Part shown: positions 16,898 to 25,504 of the stretch, piece by piece
How positions within the stretch are numbered: position 1 is the stretch's first letter
Layout: each line of letters begins with the position of its first letter
NCBI RefSeq assembly: GCF_004919085.1
Contig: NZ_STGL01000008.1
Span: forward strand, 186,001-250,000
DNA length: 64,000 bases
Reading direction: 5' to 3'
Source: Nocardioides sp. GY 10127
Lineage (GTDB): Bacteria; Actinomycetota; Actinomycetes; Propionibacteriales; Nocardioidaceae
Notes under the pieces: model-generated
What the model was told of the DNA's origin: nothing
The model's input: the letters and a program-made list of their open reading frames with translations, nothing else
The model's database searches: none
Program-made: the position numbers and the translations under genes

Positions 16898-17249
16898 GGC
16901 CTCCTCCGTCCCGGGCCGCTCGGCCCGACTCCGCCCGTCGGCGCTGCTGCGCGGACGGGTCGCTCGATGTGACCCGGGTGACGCTAGGTGCTGGACGTGA
17001 CGGCCGTCTCTGGTCGGAACGCCCCGGTCGCCACCGGGCCCCGTCGGATCGTCCCACCCCGCGGCGCCGTCGTGGGGCCGCCGTGGGGCCGACCGGGTCG
17101 GGGTCGGGTGCGGGACCGGGGTGGACGCGGTGCATCCGGTGCACCGCATCCACCCCGATCAGCGTCCGCACGATCACTGCCGCGTGCCGCCGGGCCGACG
17201 CCTAGGATCGGGCGACGACGAGCGGACGAGCCGGGAGCGGGTGCGAGCA
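16898..17249. promoter_or_regulatory. Divergent intergenic region between the CaiB gene and a TetR gene
   Basis: Contains a 39-nt palindrome (17118-17156) of a family repeated elsewhere in the window and otherwise GC-rich sequence with no gene. As the promoters of both divergent genes must be here, TetR control of the CaiB operon is plausible. I cannot point to a definite TetR operator. Confidence 0.35.
17118..17156. repeat. Intergenic palindrome family, copy A
   Basis: Left arm GGGGTGGACGCGGTGCA (17118-17134), loop TCCGG, right arm TGCACCGCATCCACCCC (17140-17156); 16 of 17 positions pair. Related copies are at 21666, 31606 and 45002. Confidence 0.85.
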
Positions 17250-17885
17250 GTGGCCTACGTGTGGGTGGAGGACCGCCGACGCGCCATCGTCGAGGCCGCC
17301 ATCGCGGTGATCGGCGAGGTGGGGCTCGCCAAGGCCACCACCCGGCGGATCGCCGAGCGCGCCGAGGCGCCCCAGAGCGCCATCAACTACTCGTTCGCGA
17401 ACAAGGCCGCCATGGTCGAGGCGGTCTTCGACGAGACGACCGCCCTCATGCTCTCCGCGCTGGACGACGTCCCCACCGACGGCGGCCTGGTGGCCACCGT
17501 GCGGGCCGTGATCGAGGCGCTCTGGGAGGAGACGATGCGGCGGTGGCCGCTCGAGCGGGTCAACGCCGAGCTCGCCGGCTGGGCCGTCCTCCACTCCGAG
17601 CAGCGCTCGCCGCACCTCTGGTACGACCGCTACCTCGACGCGGTGCGCTCGCGGCTGGCCGAGGCGGTCGACGCGGAGCCGGCCGACGCGGGGACCAGTG
17701 CCGCCCCGGGCTCAGCCACTGGCTCAGCCGACCCGGTCGCCCTGGCCGACCTCGCCCGCTTCATCTGCCTCGGCGTGGACGGCATCAGCTCCCACTACAG
17801 CCTCACCGAGGACCGGGGTCTCTGCGACCCGCAGGTCGAGCTCCTGGCCCGGGCGGCCTGCGCCCTCGCCGAGTCCCGCGCCTGA
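17250..17885 (+). CDS. TetR family transcriptional regulator, 211 aa
   Basis: HTH region RRRAIVEAAIAVIGEVGLAK, TTRRIAERAEAPQSAINYSF and NKAAMVEAVFDE near the N-terminus is the TetR pattern; the rest is a variable helical ligand domain with a Gly/Ser/Ala-rich insert near residue 150. The start is uncertain: GTG at 17250 or an in-frame GTG at 17241, both near GGGAG (17233-17237), which sits too close to the latter and somewhat far from the former. The gene's last 162 nt overlap the 3' end of the opposing DHA2 transporter frame. Confidence 0.82.
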   Translation: MAYVWVEDRRRAIVEAAIAVIGEVGLAKATTRRIAERAEAPQSAINYSFANKAAMVEAVFDETTALMLSALDDVPTDGGLVATVRAVIEALWEETMRRWPLERVNAELAGWAVLHSEQRSPHLWYDRYLDAVRSRLAEAVDAEPADAGTSAAPGSATGSADPVALADLARFICLGVDGISSHYSLTEDRGLCDPQVELLARAACALAESRA

Positions 17886-19400
17886 CCCGGCGGCCGCCGG
17901 GTCGCCCCCGCGGCCGAGCCACGCGACCACCAGGATGCCGAGGACGAGGCTGGCGACGAACGCGGCGAACAGCACGACGTCCGTGTGGACCTGGAGCTCG
18001 GCGGCGGACGCCCCCGGGTGGCCGGTCAGCCACGCGGCGCCGGACCACGTGACGAGCACCGCCGCCACCGACAGCCCGATCGAGCCGCCCACCTCGTTCG
18101 CCGCCGTGCCGAACGCGCTGAGCGTGCCGGCGTCACGGCGGTCGGCGCCACGCAGCACGAGCGTGTTGACCGCGACGTTGGTGAACCCGCAGCCGACGCC
18201 GAGCACGATCGAGCCGGGCAGCACCGCGAGGAGGTAGCGGGAGTCGGGGGCGATGACGCACGAGAGCGCGGTGCCGGACGCCGTGCAGGCCATGCCGATG
18301 GCGAGGACGAGGCGCGGCGAGACGGCCGAGACCAGGCGGCCCGCCATGGGCGCCGCGACGGCGAGCGCACCGGAGAGCGGCAGGAAGGCGAGTCCGCTCT
18401 GCAGCGGCGTCTGGCCCAGGACGTCCTGCAGGTAGAAGGCCATGTAGACGTAGTAGACGAACACCGTGGCGCTGGCGAGCATGGCCGCCAGCAGGCCGGC
18501 GCGCCGCAGCCGGTCGCGCAGGAGCCGGAACGGGAGCACCGGGTCGGGGGTCCAGCGCTGGGCGCGGACGAAGAGCGCCCCGACGAGCACCGTGACCACG
18601 AGCAGCGCGACGGCCCGGGCGTTGAACGTGCCGGACTCGGAGACCTCGCTGAGCCCGAGGTTGAGCGCCCAGATGGTCACCATCGCGAGCGCGGAGCCGA
18701 GCAGGTCGAGGCGCCGGTCGCGCTGCGGCGGGTCGTGCGGCAGCCAGAGCCAGACCCCGACCACCGCGGCCAGCGAGAACGGGACGCTCACGAGCATGCA
18801 GGAGCGCCACCCGACGTACTGCGCCAGGATGCCGCCGACGACCAGCCCCAGGGCGAACCCGGTGCCACCGATCGCGCTCCAGACACCCAGGGCGCGGCCC
18901 CGCTGCCGGGCGCCCGGGAACGAGAGCGTGAGCAGGGCGAGGGCCGACGGCGCGATGAGCGCGGCCGCCGCGCCCTGGAGCGCGCGGGCCGCGAGCAGGG
19001 TGGCGCCGTCGGTGGCGAGGCCGCCGACGGCCGAGGCCACCGCGAAGGCGAGGACGCCGAGCATCAGGGTGCGTCGCCTGCCCAGCCGGTCCCCCACCCG
19101 ACCGCCGACCAGCAGCAGGTCGCCGAACGCGAGCGTGTAGGCCGTCACCACCCAGCCGCGCTGGGTGGTGGTCAGCGCCAGGTCGGCGGCGGCCTTGGGC
19201 AGCGCCACGTTGATGATCGAGGAGTCGGCGATGACCACCAGCTCGACCCCGCCGATCACCAGCAGCCGCAGGAACGCGAGCCCGCCGCTGACCTCGGAGC
19301 CCCTGGCCCCAGAGTCCCTGGCCTCGGAGTCGGGGGCCCGGCCTGTCCCGTCCGAGGGCCCCCGACCCGAGAGTCGTTCAGATGACTCAGTCTTCTGCAT
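17724..19400 (-). CDS. DHA2-family MFS drug exporter, 558 aa, 14 predicted helices
   Basis: Proton-antiport multidrug exporter. Signature A is LVGGRVGDRLGRRRTLML, motif C-like WSAIGGTGFALGLVVGGIL occurs in helix 5, and the DHA2 hallmark LNVALPKAA appears as IINVALPKAA in helix 1. The N-terminus (about 38 residues) is a disordered Ser/Gly/Glu stretch encoded by a degenerate 12-nt repeat. No in-frame stop occurs until 17724, so the last ~54 residues (Gly/Glu-rich, no helix) are read antisense to the TetR gene. No clear ribosome site before ATG 19400. Confidence 0.82.
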   Translation of the reverse strand: MQKTESSERLSGRGPSDGTGRAPDSEARDSGARGSEVSGGLAFLRLLVIGGVELVVIADSSIINVALPKAAADLALTTTQRGWVVTAYTLAFGDLLLVGGRVGDRLGRRRTLMLGVLAFAVASAVGGLATDGATLLAARALQGAAAALIAPSALALLTLSFPGARQRGRALGVWSAIGGTGFALGLVVGGILAQYVGWRSCMLVSVPFSLAAVVGVWLWLPHDPPQRDRRLDLLGSALAMVTIWALNLGLSEVSESGTFNARAVALLVVTVLVGALFVRAQRWTPDPVLPFRLLRDRLRRAGLLAAMLASATVFVYYVYMAFYLQDVLGQTPLQSGLAFLPLSGALAVAAPMAGRLVSAVSPRLVLAIGMACTASGTALSCVIAPDSRYLLAVLPGSIVLGVGCGFTNVAVNTLVLRGADRRDAGTLSAFGTAANEVGGSIGLSVAAVLVTWSGAAWLTGHPGASAAELQVHTDVVLFAAFVASLVLGILVVAWLGRGGDPAAAGSGAGLGEGAGRPGQELDLRVAETPVLGEAVVGADAVHAEADEAGEVGQGDRVG

Positions 19401-19434
19401 GGAGTCACCGTAGGGGCGCCCGGTTACGCAGCCG

Positions 19435-20838
19435 TTAAGCCGGCGGCGACGTCCGGACCCCCATCGCCGCGCACCCCGCCAGCCGGCGCACGGCCTCGCG
19501 CAGCGACTGCGGGTCCAGGCCGCCGTGGTGCAGCAGCAGGGCGGGCGGGCCCGGCGGTGAGCTGCGGAAGTCGTCCAGCGAGGTCACCGCGACCCCCCGC
19601 TCCCGCGCCTGCGCCACGACGGCCGCGGCGTCGATCCCGGGCGCGAGGTCGGCGACGACGTGCAGCCCGGCCTCGATGCCCCGCACCCCGACCACCCCGG
19701 GGACCTCCTCGAGGGCCCGCAGCAGCGCGGCTCGGCGGTCGGCGTAGACCCGGCGGACGCGGGCGATGTGCCGCGAGAGCGCCCCGCTCGCCAGCCACCC
19801 CGCCACGACCTCCTGCACCTGACCGCTCACCGTGGCACCGACGAGCCCGCGCACGTGCACCACCTCGGGCAGCAGCGCCGGAGGCACCCGCAGGTAGGCC
19901 AGCCGCAGGCTGGGGTCGAGCACCTTCGACAGCGTGCCGAGGTAGACGACGGGCGCGTCCGGGTCGAGCCCGGCCAGGCTGGGAAGGGGCGGCACGCCGA
20001 ACCGGAACTCGCCGTCGTAGTCGTCCTCCACGACCACCGACCCGGATCGCCGGGCCCAGGCCAGGACGGCGCGCCGGTCGTCCTCCTCGAGCCGGTGCCC
20101 GAGCGGGAACTGGTGGCTGGGCGTGAGGTAGACGGCGGCGGGCGTCTCGCCCCGAGCCGTCAGGTGCTCCAGCGCCAGCGCCACCGGGGCCGCGGCGTCG
20201 ACCGGGAGCGGGACGTGCCGGGCGCCGAGCCGCACGACGAGGTCGCGCATGTCGGCGTAGCCCGGGTCCTCGAACGCGACCGCCCGGCCGGCCCACCCCA
20301 AGGCCAGCCCGAGCACGGTCACCGCCTCGGAGGCACCGGCGCACACCACGATCTCCTCCGGGCGACAGGGCAGTCCGCGGGCGGAGGAGAGGTAGGCGGC
20401 CAGGCCCGAGCGCAGGGCCGGGTCGCCGCAGGGGTCGGGGGCGAAGGAGCGTGGCGAGACCGCCCGCCAGGCAGCCCGCCAGGCGTCCGGCACCAGCCCT
20501 GGGTCCATGGTGCCGGCGCGCAGGTCGAGCTCCGGCTCGTCGTCCGGCTCGAGCACGACGGGCGTCGGGGCGGGCGCCGCCGCCGGGCGGTGCGCCACGA
20601 ACGTCCCGGCCCCGTGGACGCCGTAGACCCAGCCGTCCCCCTCGAGCTCCAGGTAGGCCTCGAGCGCGGTGGTGCGCGAGACCGCGAGCGCCTCGGCCAG
20701 CGCGCGGGTCGAGGGCAGCGGGTCGTCCGGGAGGAGGACGCCGCGCTCGACCGCGCCCCGCACCTGCTCCACGATCTGCTGCCGCAGGCCCGTGGACGCC
20801 GTGCGGTCCAGCTCGATCGGCAGGCCCAGCGCGTTCAT
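19435..20838 (-). CDS. MocR/PdxR-type GntR regulator with aminotransferase domain, 467 aa
   Basis: Fusion of a winged-helix GntR domain (residues about 15-85: LRQQIVEQVRGAVERGVLLP, LPSTRALAEALAVSRTTALEAYLEL) with a fold-type I aminotransferase-like domain. The PLP-binding Lys sits in LGTLSKVLDPSLRLAYL, preceded by VVVEDDYDGEFRF with the PLP-nitrogen Asp context. Members bind PLP or its adducts and control vitamin B6, GABA or neighbouring oxidase genes. Divergent from the split-barrel flavoprotein gene at 20996, which it probably regulates. Confidence 0.9.
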   Translation of the reverse strand: MNALGLPIELDRTASTGLRQQIVEQVRGAVERGVLLPDDPLPSTRALAEALAVSRTTALEAYLELEGDGWVYGVHGAGTFVAHRPAAAPAPTPVVLEPDDEPELDLRAGTMDPGLVPDAWRAAWRAVSPRSFAPDPCGDPALRSGLAAYLSSARGLPCRPEEIVVCAGASEAVTVLGLALGWAGRAVAFEDPGYADMRDLVVRLGARHVPLPVDAAAPVALALEHLTARGETPAAVYLTPSHQFPLGHRLEEDDRRAVLAWARRSGSVVVEDDYDGEFRFGVPPLPSLAGLDPDAPVVYLGTLSKVLDPSLRLAYLRVPPALLPEVVHVRGLVGATVSGQVQEVVAGWLASGALSRHIARVRRVYADRRAALLRALEEVPGVVGVRGIEAGLHVVADLAPGIDAAAVVAQARERGVAVTSLDDFRSSPPGPPALLLHHGGLDPQSLREAVRRLAGCAAMGVRTSPPA

Positions 20839-20995
20839 GGCGCCGATCCTGCGGCACGCGGGTTGCCGAGCGGTTGCCGGGCCGTTTCCCGCCCTCGCGG
20901 CGAACGTCGGACATGCGCGCGCAACGAAGTGGTCTGCCCGCTCCCTGCGCCAGTGGCCCTCCCCGGTCGGCCGGCGCGTCGCCAGGATCGGGGTC
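20839..20995. promoter_or_regulatory. Divergent control region with MocR-style direct repeat
   Basis: GGTTGCCG occurs at 20861-20868 and again at 20872-20879, an 11-bp-spaced head-to-tail pair on one helix face. MocR regulators commonly bind direct repeats in the divergent promoter. The match to an actual binding site is inference. Confidence 0.35.
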
Positions 20996-21643
20996 ATGAC
21001 GATCACCGACGTGCACCGCTACTCCGAGCTCCAGCGCTTCGAGACCCAGGACCTCTACGACGTCCTGGACGCCGGCATCGTGGCCCACGTCGGCTACGTC
21101 CGCGGCGACCACGCGGTGATGATCCCGATGAACTACGCCCGCGACGGGCACTCGATCCTCGTCCACGGCTCGACCGGCGCCGGCTTCGCGAAGGCCCTGC
21201 GCGGTGGCGTGCCGCTCTCGGTCACGGTGACCCTGGTCGACGGGCTGGTCTTCGAGCCCTCGCTGTACGACTCCACCGTCAACTACCGCAGCGTCATGGC
21301 CTTCGGGGACGCCGAGGTGGTGCCGCCCGAGGAGAAGGAGGAGGCGCTGCGGCTGCTCTGCGAGCACCTCATGCCCGGCCGCTGGGCCGAGACCCCGCGA
21401 CCGACGCGGAAGCAGCTCGCCGGCACGGAGGTGCTCCGCCTGCCGCTGGACCGCTCGAGCGTGAAGGTGCGCACCGGCGGCCCGGGCTGCGACCCCGTCG
21501 AGGGCACGTGGACGGGCCACCTGCCGATCCGGTCGGTGCTGGGCGACCCCGTGACCCAGCCGGGCGTGACCGAGCCGGTCCCGGCGTCCGTGGGCCTGAC
21601 CCGCGAGCTCTTCGAGACCACGATGAGCGTGGTGCCGGACTGA
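20996..21643 (+). CDS. Pyridoxamine 5'-phosphate oxidase-like / NimA-type split-barrel protein, 215 aa
   Basis: FMN-binding split-barrel protein. The order AGIVAHVGYVRGDHAVMIPMNY, ILVHGSTGAGF, SVTVTLVDGLVF, STVNYRSVMAFGDAEVV and LCEHLMPGRW is that of the NimA-like group often found next to MocR regulators. Such proteins reduce or bind small substrates; the reaction here is unknown. ATG at 20996 has only a weak AGGA upstream. Confidence 0.82.
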   Translation: MTITDVHRYSELQRFETQDLYDVLDAGIVAHVGYVRGDHAVMIPMNYARDGHSILVHGSTGAGFAKALRGGVPLSVTVTLVDGLVFEPSLYDSTVNYRSVMAFGDAEVVPPEEKEEALRLLCEHLMPGRWAETPRPTRKQLAGTEVLRLPLDRSSVKVRTGGPGCDPVEGTWTGHLPIRSVLGDPVTQPGVTEPVPASVGLTRELFETTMSVVPD

Positions 21644-21665
21644 CCGCCGCGACGGCAACCGGCAC

Positions 21666-21704
21666 GGGGTGGGTGCGGTGCGACCACCGCACCGCACCCA
21701 CCCC
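21666..21704. repeat. Intergenic palindrome family, copy B (terminator-like)
   Basis: GGGGTGGGTGCGGTGCG (21666-21682) and CGCACCGCACCCACCCC (21688-21704) pair perfectly around ACCAC, 23 nt past the split-barrel gene stop. The most diverged copy, but its arms have changed in a compensatory way. Confidence 0.8.
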
Positions 21705-21710
21705 GCTGTC

Positions 21711-21873
21711 GTGCACTCGGAAGTGGGGCCCACCCGGGCCCCACTACCGAGCCCACCTCACCTGCACTCCCCGCATCGGTAGATGGGCCCACCCGGGGCC
21801 CACTACCGAGCCCACCTCACCAGCACTCCCCGCATCGGTAGAGGGGCCCACCCGGGGCCCACTGCCGAGTGCA
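21711..21873. repeat. 60-bp tandem repeat with internal hairpins between convergent genes
   Basis: Unit 1 (21724-21783) and unit 2 (21784-21842) are nearly identical 60- and 59-nt units; a third partial unit runs 21843-21869. Each begins with a G4C3-ACC-G3C4-type hairpin, for example GTGGGGCCC with GGGCCCCAC at 21723-21744. The outer ends GTGCACTCGG (21711-21720) and CCGAGTGCAC (21864-21873) are inverted repeats of each other. It lies between the 3' ends of the split-barrel gene and the SDR gene. Confidence 0.8.
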
Positions 21874-21951
21874 CGGAAGGTCGTGCCCAGGCTCGGGGGA
21901 TGCGCGTGGTCTCACCGCCACCTCGGCCGCGAGATCTCCTGCACCCCCGGA

Positions 21952-22697
21952 TCAGCCGTTCAGCCAACCGCCGTCCACGGGGAGCACCGTGCCGGTGACG
22001 TAGCTGGCCCCGGGCGAGCACAGCCAGACCACGGCGTCCGCGATCTCCTCGGGCCTGCCGTACCGGTTCTCCGCCGTCCGGCTGATGATCGCCGCCATGA
22101 CGTCCTCGGGCACGACGGCCGTCATCGGCGTCTCGATCGGGCCGGGCGCCACCGCGTTGATCCGCACCCCAGAGGCGCCGTGGTCGAGCGCGGCGTTCTT
22201 GGTGAGACCGACGATGCCGTGCTTGGCCGCCACGTAGGCCACCTGGCCTGCCGCGGGGGCGAAGCTCCACACCGAGGCGGTGTTGACGATCGAGCCCGAC
22301 CCGACCTCGAGCATGTGCTCGAGCTGGTACTTCATGCAGTAGAAGATGCCGGAGAGGTTGACGTCGATGACCCGCCTCCAGTCGTCGACGTCGAGCTCGG
22401 CCACGGGCGCCGCCGCGAAGATCCCGGCGTTGTTGAACGCGTGGTCGAGGCGGCCGAAGGACGACACGGCCTGCTGCACCGCGGCCTGCACGGACGACGG
22501 ATCGGCGACGTCGGTCACGGCGAGCTCGGCCTTCACCCCCAGGGCGAGCAGCTCGTCGACGACACCCGCGGCCTCGGCCTCGAGCACGTCGCAGACCAGG
22601 ACGTGGCAGCCCTGTCGAGCGAAGGCCCGGCGGTGGCGGCGCCGATGCCGCGGGCCGCCCCGGTGATCATGACCGCGTGGCCGGCGAGGGCGCTCAT
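21952..22697 (-). pseudogene. Short-chain dehydrogenase/reductase, frameshifted near the N-terminus
   Basis: NAD(P) SDR. The first 22 residues from the ATG at 22697 (MSALAGHAVMITGAARGIGA, TGxxxGIG motif) are in one frame; the remaining ~215 residues (NNAG, the Ser of VNTASVWS, YVAAK catalytic pair, DGGWLNG end) are in another. Restoring one base near 22627-22632 gives the expected TARAFARQG continuation, so a single-base loss is the simplest explanation. Whether this is a real mutation or a sequence error cannot be told here. The ATG overlaps the stop of the upstream monooxygenase gene (ATGA), so it would act on that enzyme's pathway. Confidence 0.8.
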
Positions 22698-24346
22698 GCG
22701 AGCACCGTCTCCCGCGCCGTGACCGCCACGGCCGCGGGCACGAACCACTGGTCGAGGTAGTCGAGGACGAGGCGGGCCTCGGTCAGCGAGCAGGCCATCC
22801 CCACGTAGAGGTCGGGCCGGATGACGACGAGCCGACTGATCGACCCCACCTCGTAGCGCTCGGCGAGCTCGCCGTGCTCGTCGCCGCTGCGGTGGTCGAA
22901 GTCGAAGCCGGTCTCGTCCCCGCCGTCGGTGACGAGGTGGACGCTCGCGCGGCCAGGGTGACGTTCGGCCAGCAGGTCGCGCACCTCGGCGGCCGCAGCG
23001 TGGGTCGCCGCCTCGTCCTGCCCCTCCCCGGTGACCGCGACCACGGTGAACCCGGGGTGCCTGCAGACGTCGTAGAGGCGCTTGCGCGGCTCCTCGACGA
23101 GCAGCGCGTCGGGTGCCCGCTCCCCCGGCCGTGGCCCCGAGAGCAGGCCCAGGCCCTCAGGCACCCGGACGTTCTCGCGGTAGTGGTGGGAGAGGCCGGA
23201 GACGAGCCGCACCGAGTTCTCCTCCCATCCCTCCTCCTGGGTCAGGTGGTAGCGGTCCTCCGGCGGGATGCCGAAGCCCATGACGATCTCGTGGGTCGAC
23301 ATCGCCCCCTCCGTGACGAGCTCGCCGATGGGGCGACGCTCCGCCTCGTAGGTGTCGAGCACGGCCTCCTCCGCCTGGCCCTGGACGACGGCGGCGAGCT
23401 TCCAGCCGAGGTTGAAGGCGTCCTGCATGCAGCCGTTCATGCCCTGGCCGCCGGACGGGGAGTGGATGTGCGAGGCGTCGCCGCAGATCACGAGGCGCCC
23501 GGTGCGGTAGCTGGTGGCGATGTTGTTGAGGATCGGCCACTCGGTGGCCCACTCCGGCTCGCCGACCTGGAAGCCGATCCCGAGCTTGTCGGCGACCTCC
23601 TGGAACGAGGCGCGCTTGTCGGCCATGTGCACGTAGTCGCCGGTCGCGTCGGCCATGTAGATGCGCCAGTTGCGGCCGGGCAGCTTGGTGCAGTTCATGA
23701 ACAGCGTCTCGTCGAAGAAGTAGTTCATCCAGAGGTCGTCGAAGGTGACGTTCGTGAGCTGTACGTCCATCATCGCCATCGCCGCGACCTCCTCGCCGAC
23801 GAAGTCGATGCCGGCCCGGTCGCGGACCAGGCTCCGCTTGCCGTCGCAGCCGACCACCCAGGCAGCGCGCACGGTCTCGGGCTCGCCGTCCGGCGTGAGG
23901 AGGTCGACGCGGACGCCGGTTCCCTCGTCGACCACGTCGAGCACCTCCGTGCGGTACTCGGGGACGACCGAGTAGGCGGCGAGCAGGTGCTCGCGCAGGA
24001 CCTGCTCGAAGTCGTTCTGGTTGATCTTGTAGTAGAACGCGTAGCGGGTCGGCAGGTCGCGGTAGTCGGTCCGGGGCTGCTCGTCGAGCGTGCGACCGGG
24101 GAAGTGGTAGATGTTCCCCGGGCACTCGGTGCAGACCTCCTCCAGCCGGCGGGCGACGCCCATGTGGTCGAACATCTCCATCGACCGGGCGTGGACCGTC
24201 ATGGCCCGGGTGGTGTGGGACGGGCCCCTGCGCTTCTCGAGCAGACGGACGGCGACCCCGCGACGCAGCAGCTCGTGGGCCAGGATCAGGCCGGTCGGCC
24301 CGGCCCCTACGATGACGACGTCCGGTGCGGTGCGTGAGTACGGCAT
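22694..24346 (-). CDS. FAD-dependent aromatic-ring monooxygenase (PheA/TfdB/MhpA type), 550 aa
   Basis: Class A flavin hydroxylase that inserts one oxygen into a phenolic ring using NAD(P)H. GxGxxG motif VVIVGAGPTGLILAHELL, DG motif WVVGCDGKRSLVRDRAG, and GD motif LVICGDASHIHSPSGGQGMN are all present, and a C-terminal thioredoxin-like domain follows (residues about 400-550). ATG at 24346 has GAGGGAG upstream. Its place next to a ring-cleaving dioxygenase suggests it makes the catechol- or gallate-type substrate; the compound is unknown. Confidence 0.87.
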   Translation of the reverse strand: MPYSRTAPDVVIVGAGPTGLILAHELLRRGVAVRLLEKRRGPSHTTRAMTVHARSMEMFDHMGVARRLEEVCTECPGNIYHFPGRTLDEQPRTDYRDLPTRYAFYYKINQNDFEQVLREHLLAAYSVVPEYRTEVLDVVDEGTGVRVDLLTPDGEPETVRAAWVVGCDGKRSLVRDRAGIDFVGEEVAAMAMMDVQLTNVTFDDLWMNYFFDETLFMNCTKLPGRNWRIYMADATGDYVHMADKRASFQEVADKLGIGFQVGEPEWATEWPILNNIATSYRTGRLVICGDASHIHSPSGGQGMNGCMQDAFNLGWKLAAVVQGQAEEAVLDTYEAERRPIGELVTEGAMSTHEIVMGFGIPPEDRYHLTQEEGWEENSVRLVSGLSHHYRENVRVPEGLGLLSGPRPGERAPDALLVEEPRKRLYDVCRHPGFTVVAVTGEGQDEAATHAAAAEVRDLLAERHPGRASVHLVTDGGDETGFDFDHRSGDEHGELAERYEVGSISRLVVIRPDLYVGMACSLTEARLVLDYLDQWFVPAAVAVTARETVLA

Positions 24347-24448
24347 GGAGGTTCTCCCTCGGGTGGCGTTGTGACGCCGGTCACGCTAGGAACGGAAGTG
24401 ACGTCCCCCTATCCGTTCCCCGCAGAGTGTCCGGAAGGCGCACGGTCG

Positions 24449-25435
24449 TCACCGATCTTCGGACCTCGTCGTGTCGCCGGACCGCAGGGACCGACGCAGC
24501 TGGGACGAGCTCACCCCGTACCGGTTGCGGTGGTCGGCGGCGAAGCGGCCGAGGTGGACGATGCCCACACCCAGCGCCACGTCACCGATGCCCAGGTGCG
24601 CGTAGTCCGGGTCGAGCAGCCGCTCGTGCGCGAGCTCCAGCCGCCGCTCGCGGACGAAGGTCATCGGCGAGCAGCCGCGCTTCTCCCGGAAGCCGATCTG
24701 CAGGCTCCGTCCGCTCACCCCTGTCCTGGCGGAGAGCAGCGCCAGCGTCCATGCCTCCTCGGGCGCCTCCTCGACGAGCGAGACGGCGTGCTCCACCGCC
24801 TCCGGCACGGCCGGCTGCGCCTCGCGCAGGAGCAGGTCGGTCCAGGTGTGCGGCTGGTCGAGCAGCAGGGAGGTGAGGAAGAGGTCCTGCAGCCGCGCGG
24901 CCAGGGCATCGGGCAGGACGTCGGCCGCGTGACCGTCGCAGGTGGCGGTGAGCAGGCGGACCGCGGCCACCCACTGCGCCCCGGGCCGTGCGGCGTGGCT
25001 GAACGTGAGCGTCCCCTCCGCGGGCCGGCCGGCCAGCATCGAGGCGTGGGCCCGCACCTGGCTCGGGCTCACGCGGACGGCGAGCTGGCAGAGGTCGCTC
25101 GACCACCCCATGGCCGGCTGGTCACCCGGGCTGAAGACCACCCCGCCGCCAGGGAGCGGGCGCACCACCTCGCGGCCGAAGGAGACGGCCGAGTGCCCGG
25201 TGATCGGGACGTGCACGGCGTAGTAGCCGAGGGGCTCGGTGGTCTCCACCCGCGCCTCCCCGCCGTAGTGCAGGCAGATGAGCTGGGCGGAGCCCAGCGG
25301 GCTCGCGGACAGCCGGGCCGCCCTCCCCTGGTACCGCAGCCGGTGCGGTGAGAAGAGGCCGGTCCCGGCCGCCCTGAGCTCGTCGACGTCGCCCGAGCGC
25401 AGCACGGTGCGCCGGGCGAGCGGACCGACATCCAT
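24449..25435 (-). CDS. AraC family transcriptional regulator, 328 aa
   Basis: N-terminal cupin-like sensor domain (AraC-binding-2 type: RLSASPLGSAQLICLHYGG, YAVHVPITGHSAVSFG) and C-terminal double HTH (LALLSARTGVSGRSLQIGFREKRG is the first helix pair, IGDVALGVGIVHLGRFAADHRNRYG the second). The ATG at 25435 was preferred; a GTG at 25483 would add 16 Pro/Ala-rich residues. Neither has a clear ribosome site. Sits inside the ring-cleavage gene block and probably activates it. Confidence 0.82.
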   Translation of the reverse strand: MDVGPLARRTVLRSGDVDELRAAGTGLFSPHRLRYQGRAARLSASPLGSAQLICLHYGGEARVETTEPLGYYAVHVPITGHSAVSFGREVVRPLPGGGVVFSPGDQPAMGWSSDLCQLAVRVSPSQVRAHASMLAGRPAEGTLTFSHAARPGAQWVAAVRLLTATCDGHAADVLPDALAARLQDLFLTSLLLDQPHTWTDLLLREAQPAVPEAVEHAVSLVEEAPEEAWTLALLSARTGVSGRSLQIGFREKRGCSPMTFVRERRLELAHERLLDPDYAHLGIGDVALGVGIVHLGRFAADHRNRYGVSSSQLRRSLRSGDTTRSEDR

Positions 25436-25504
25436 GGCGGTCGGCTGGGCAGCGGGCGGCGGGTCAGGCCGCGACGCCGGCACGCCCGGCGCGGACGCCG
25501 ATCG

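Noticed and set aside
17118-17156. Short peptides translated from the palindrome (for example MDAVHPVHRIHP)
   Set aside because: They arise because the palindrome reads open in several frames; they recur only where the palindrome does and have no ribosome site.
21711-21873. Possible CRISPR array
   Set aside because: Repeat units are whole 60-bp units without unique spacers, so it is a tandem repeat and not CRISPR. No cas gene is near.
19660-22722. A 1,020-codon open frame on the + strand spanning MocR, split-barrel and SDR genes
   Set aside because: It runs antisense to MocR and across other genes; the composition is GC-driven with no recognisable domain. A shadow frame.
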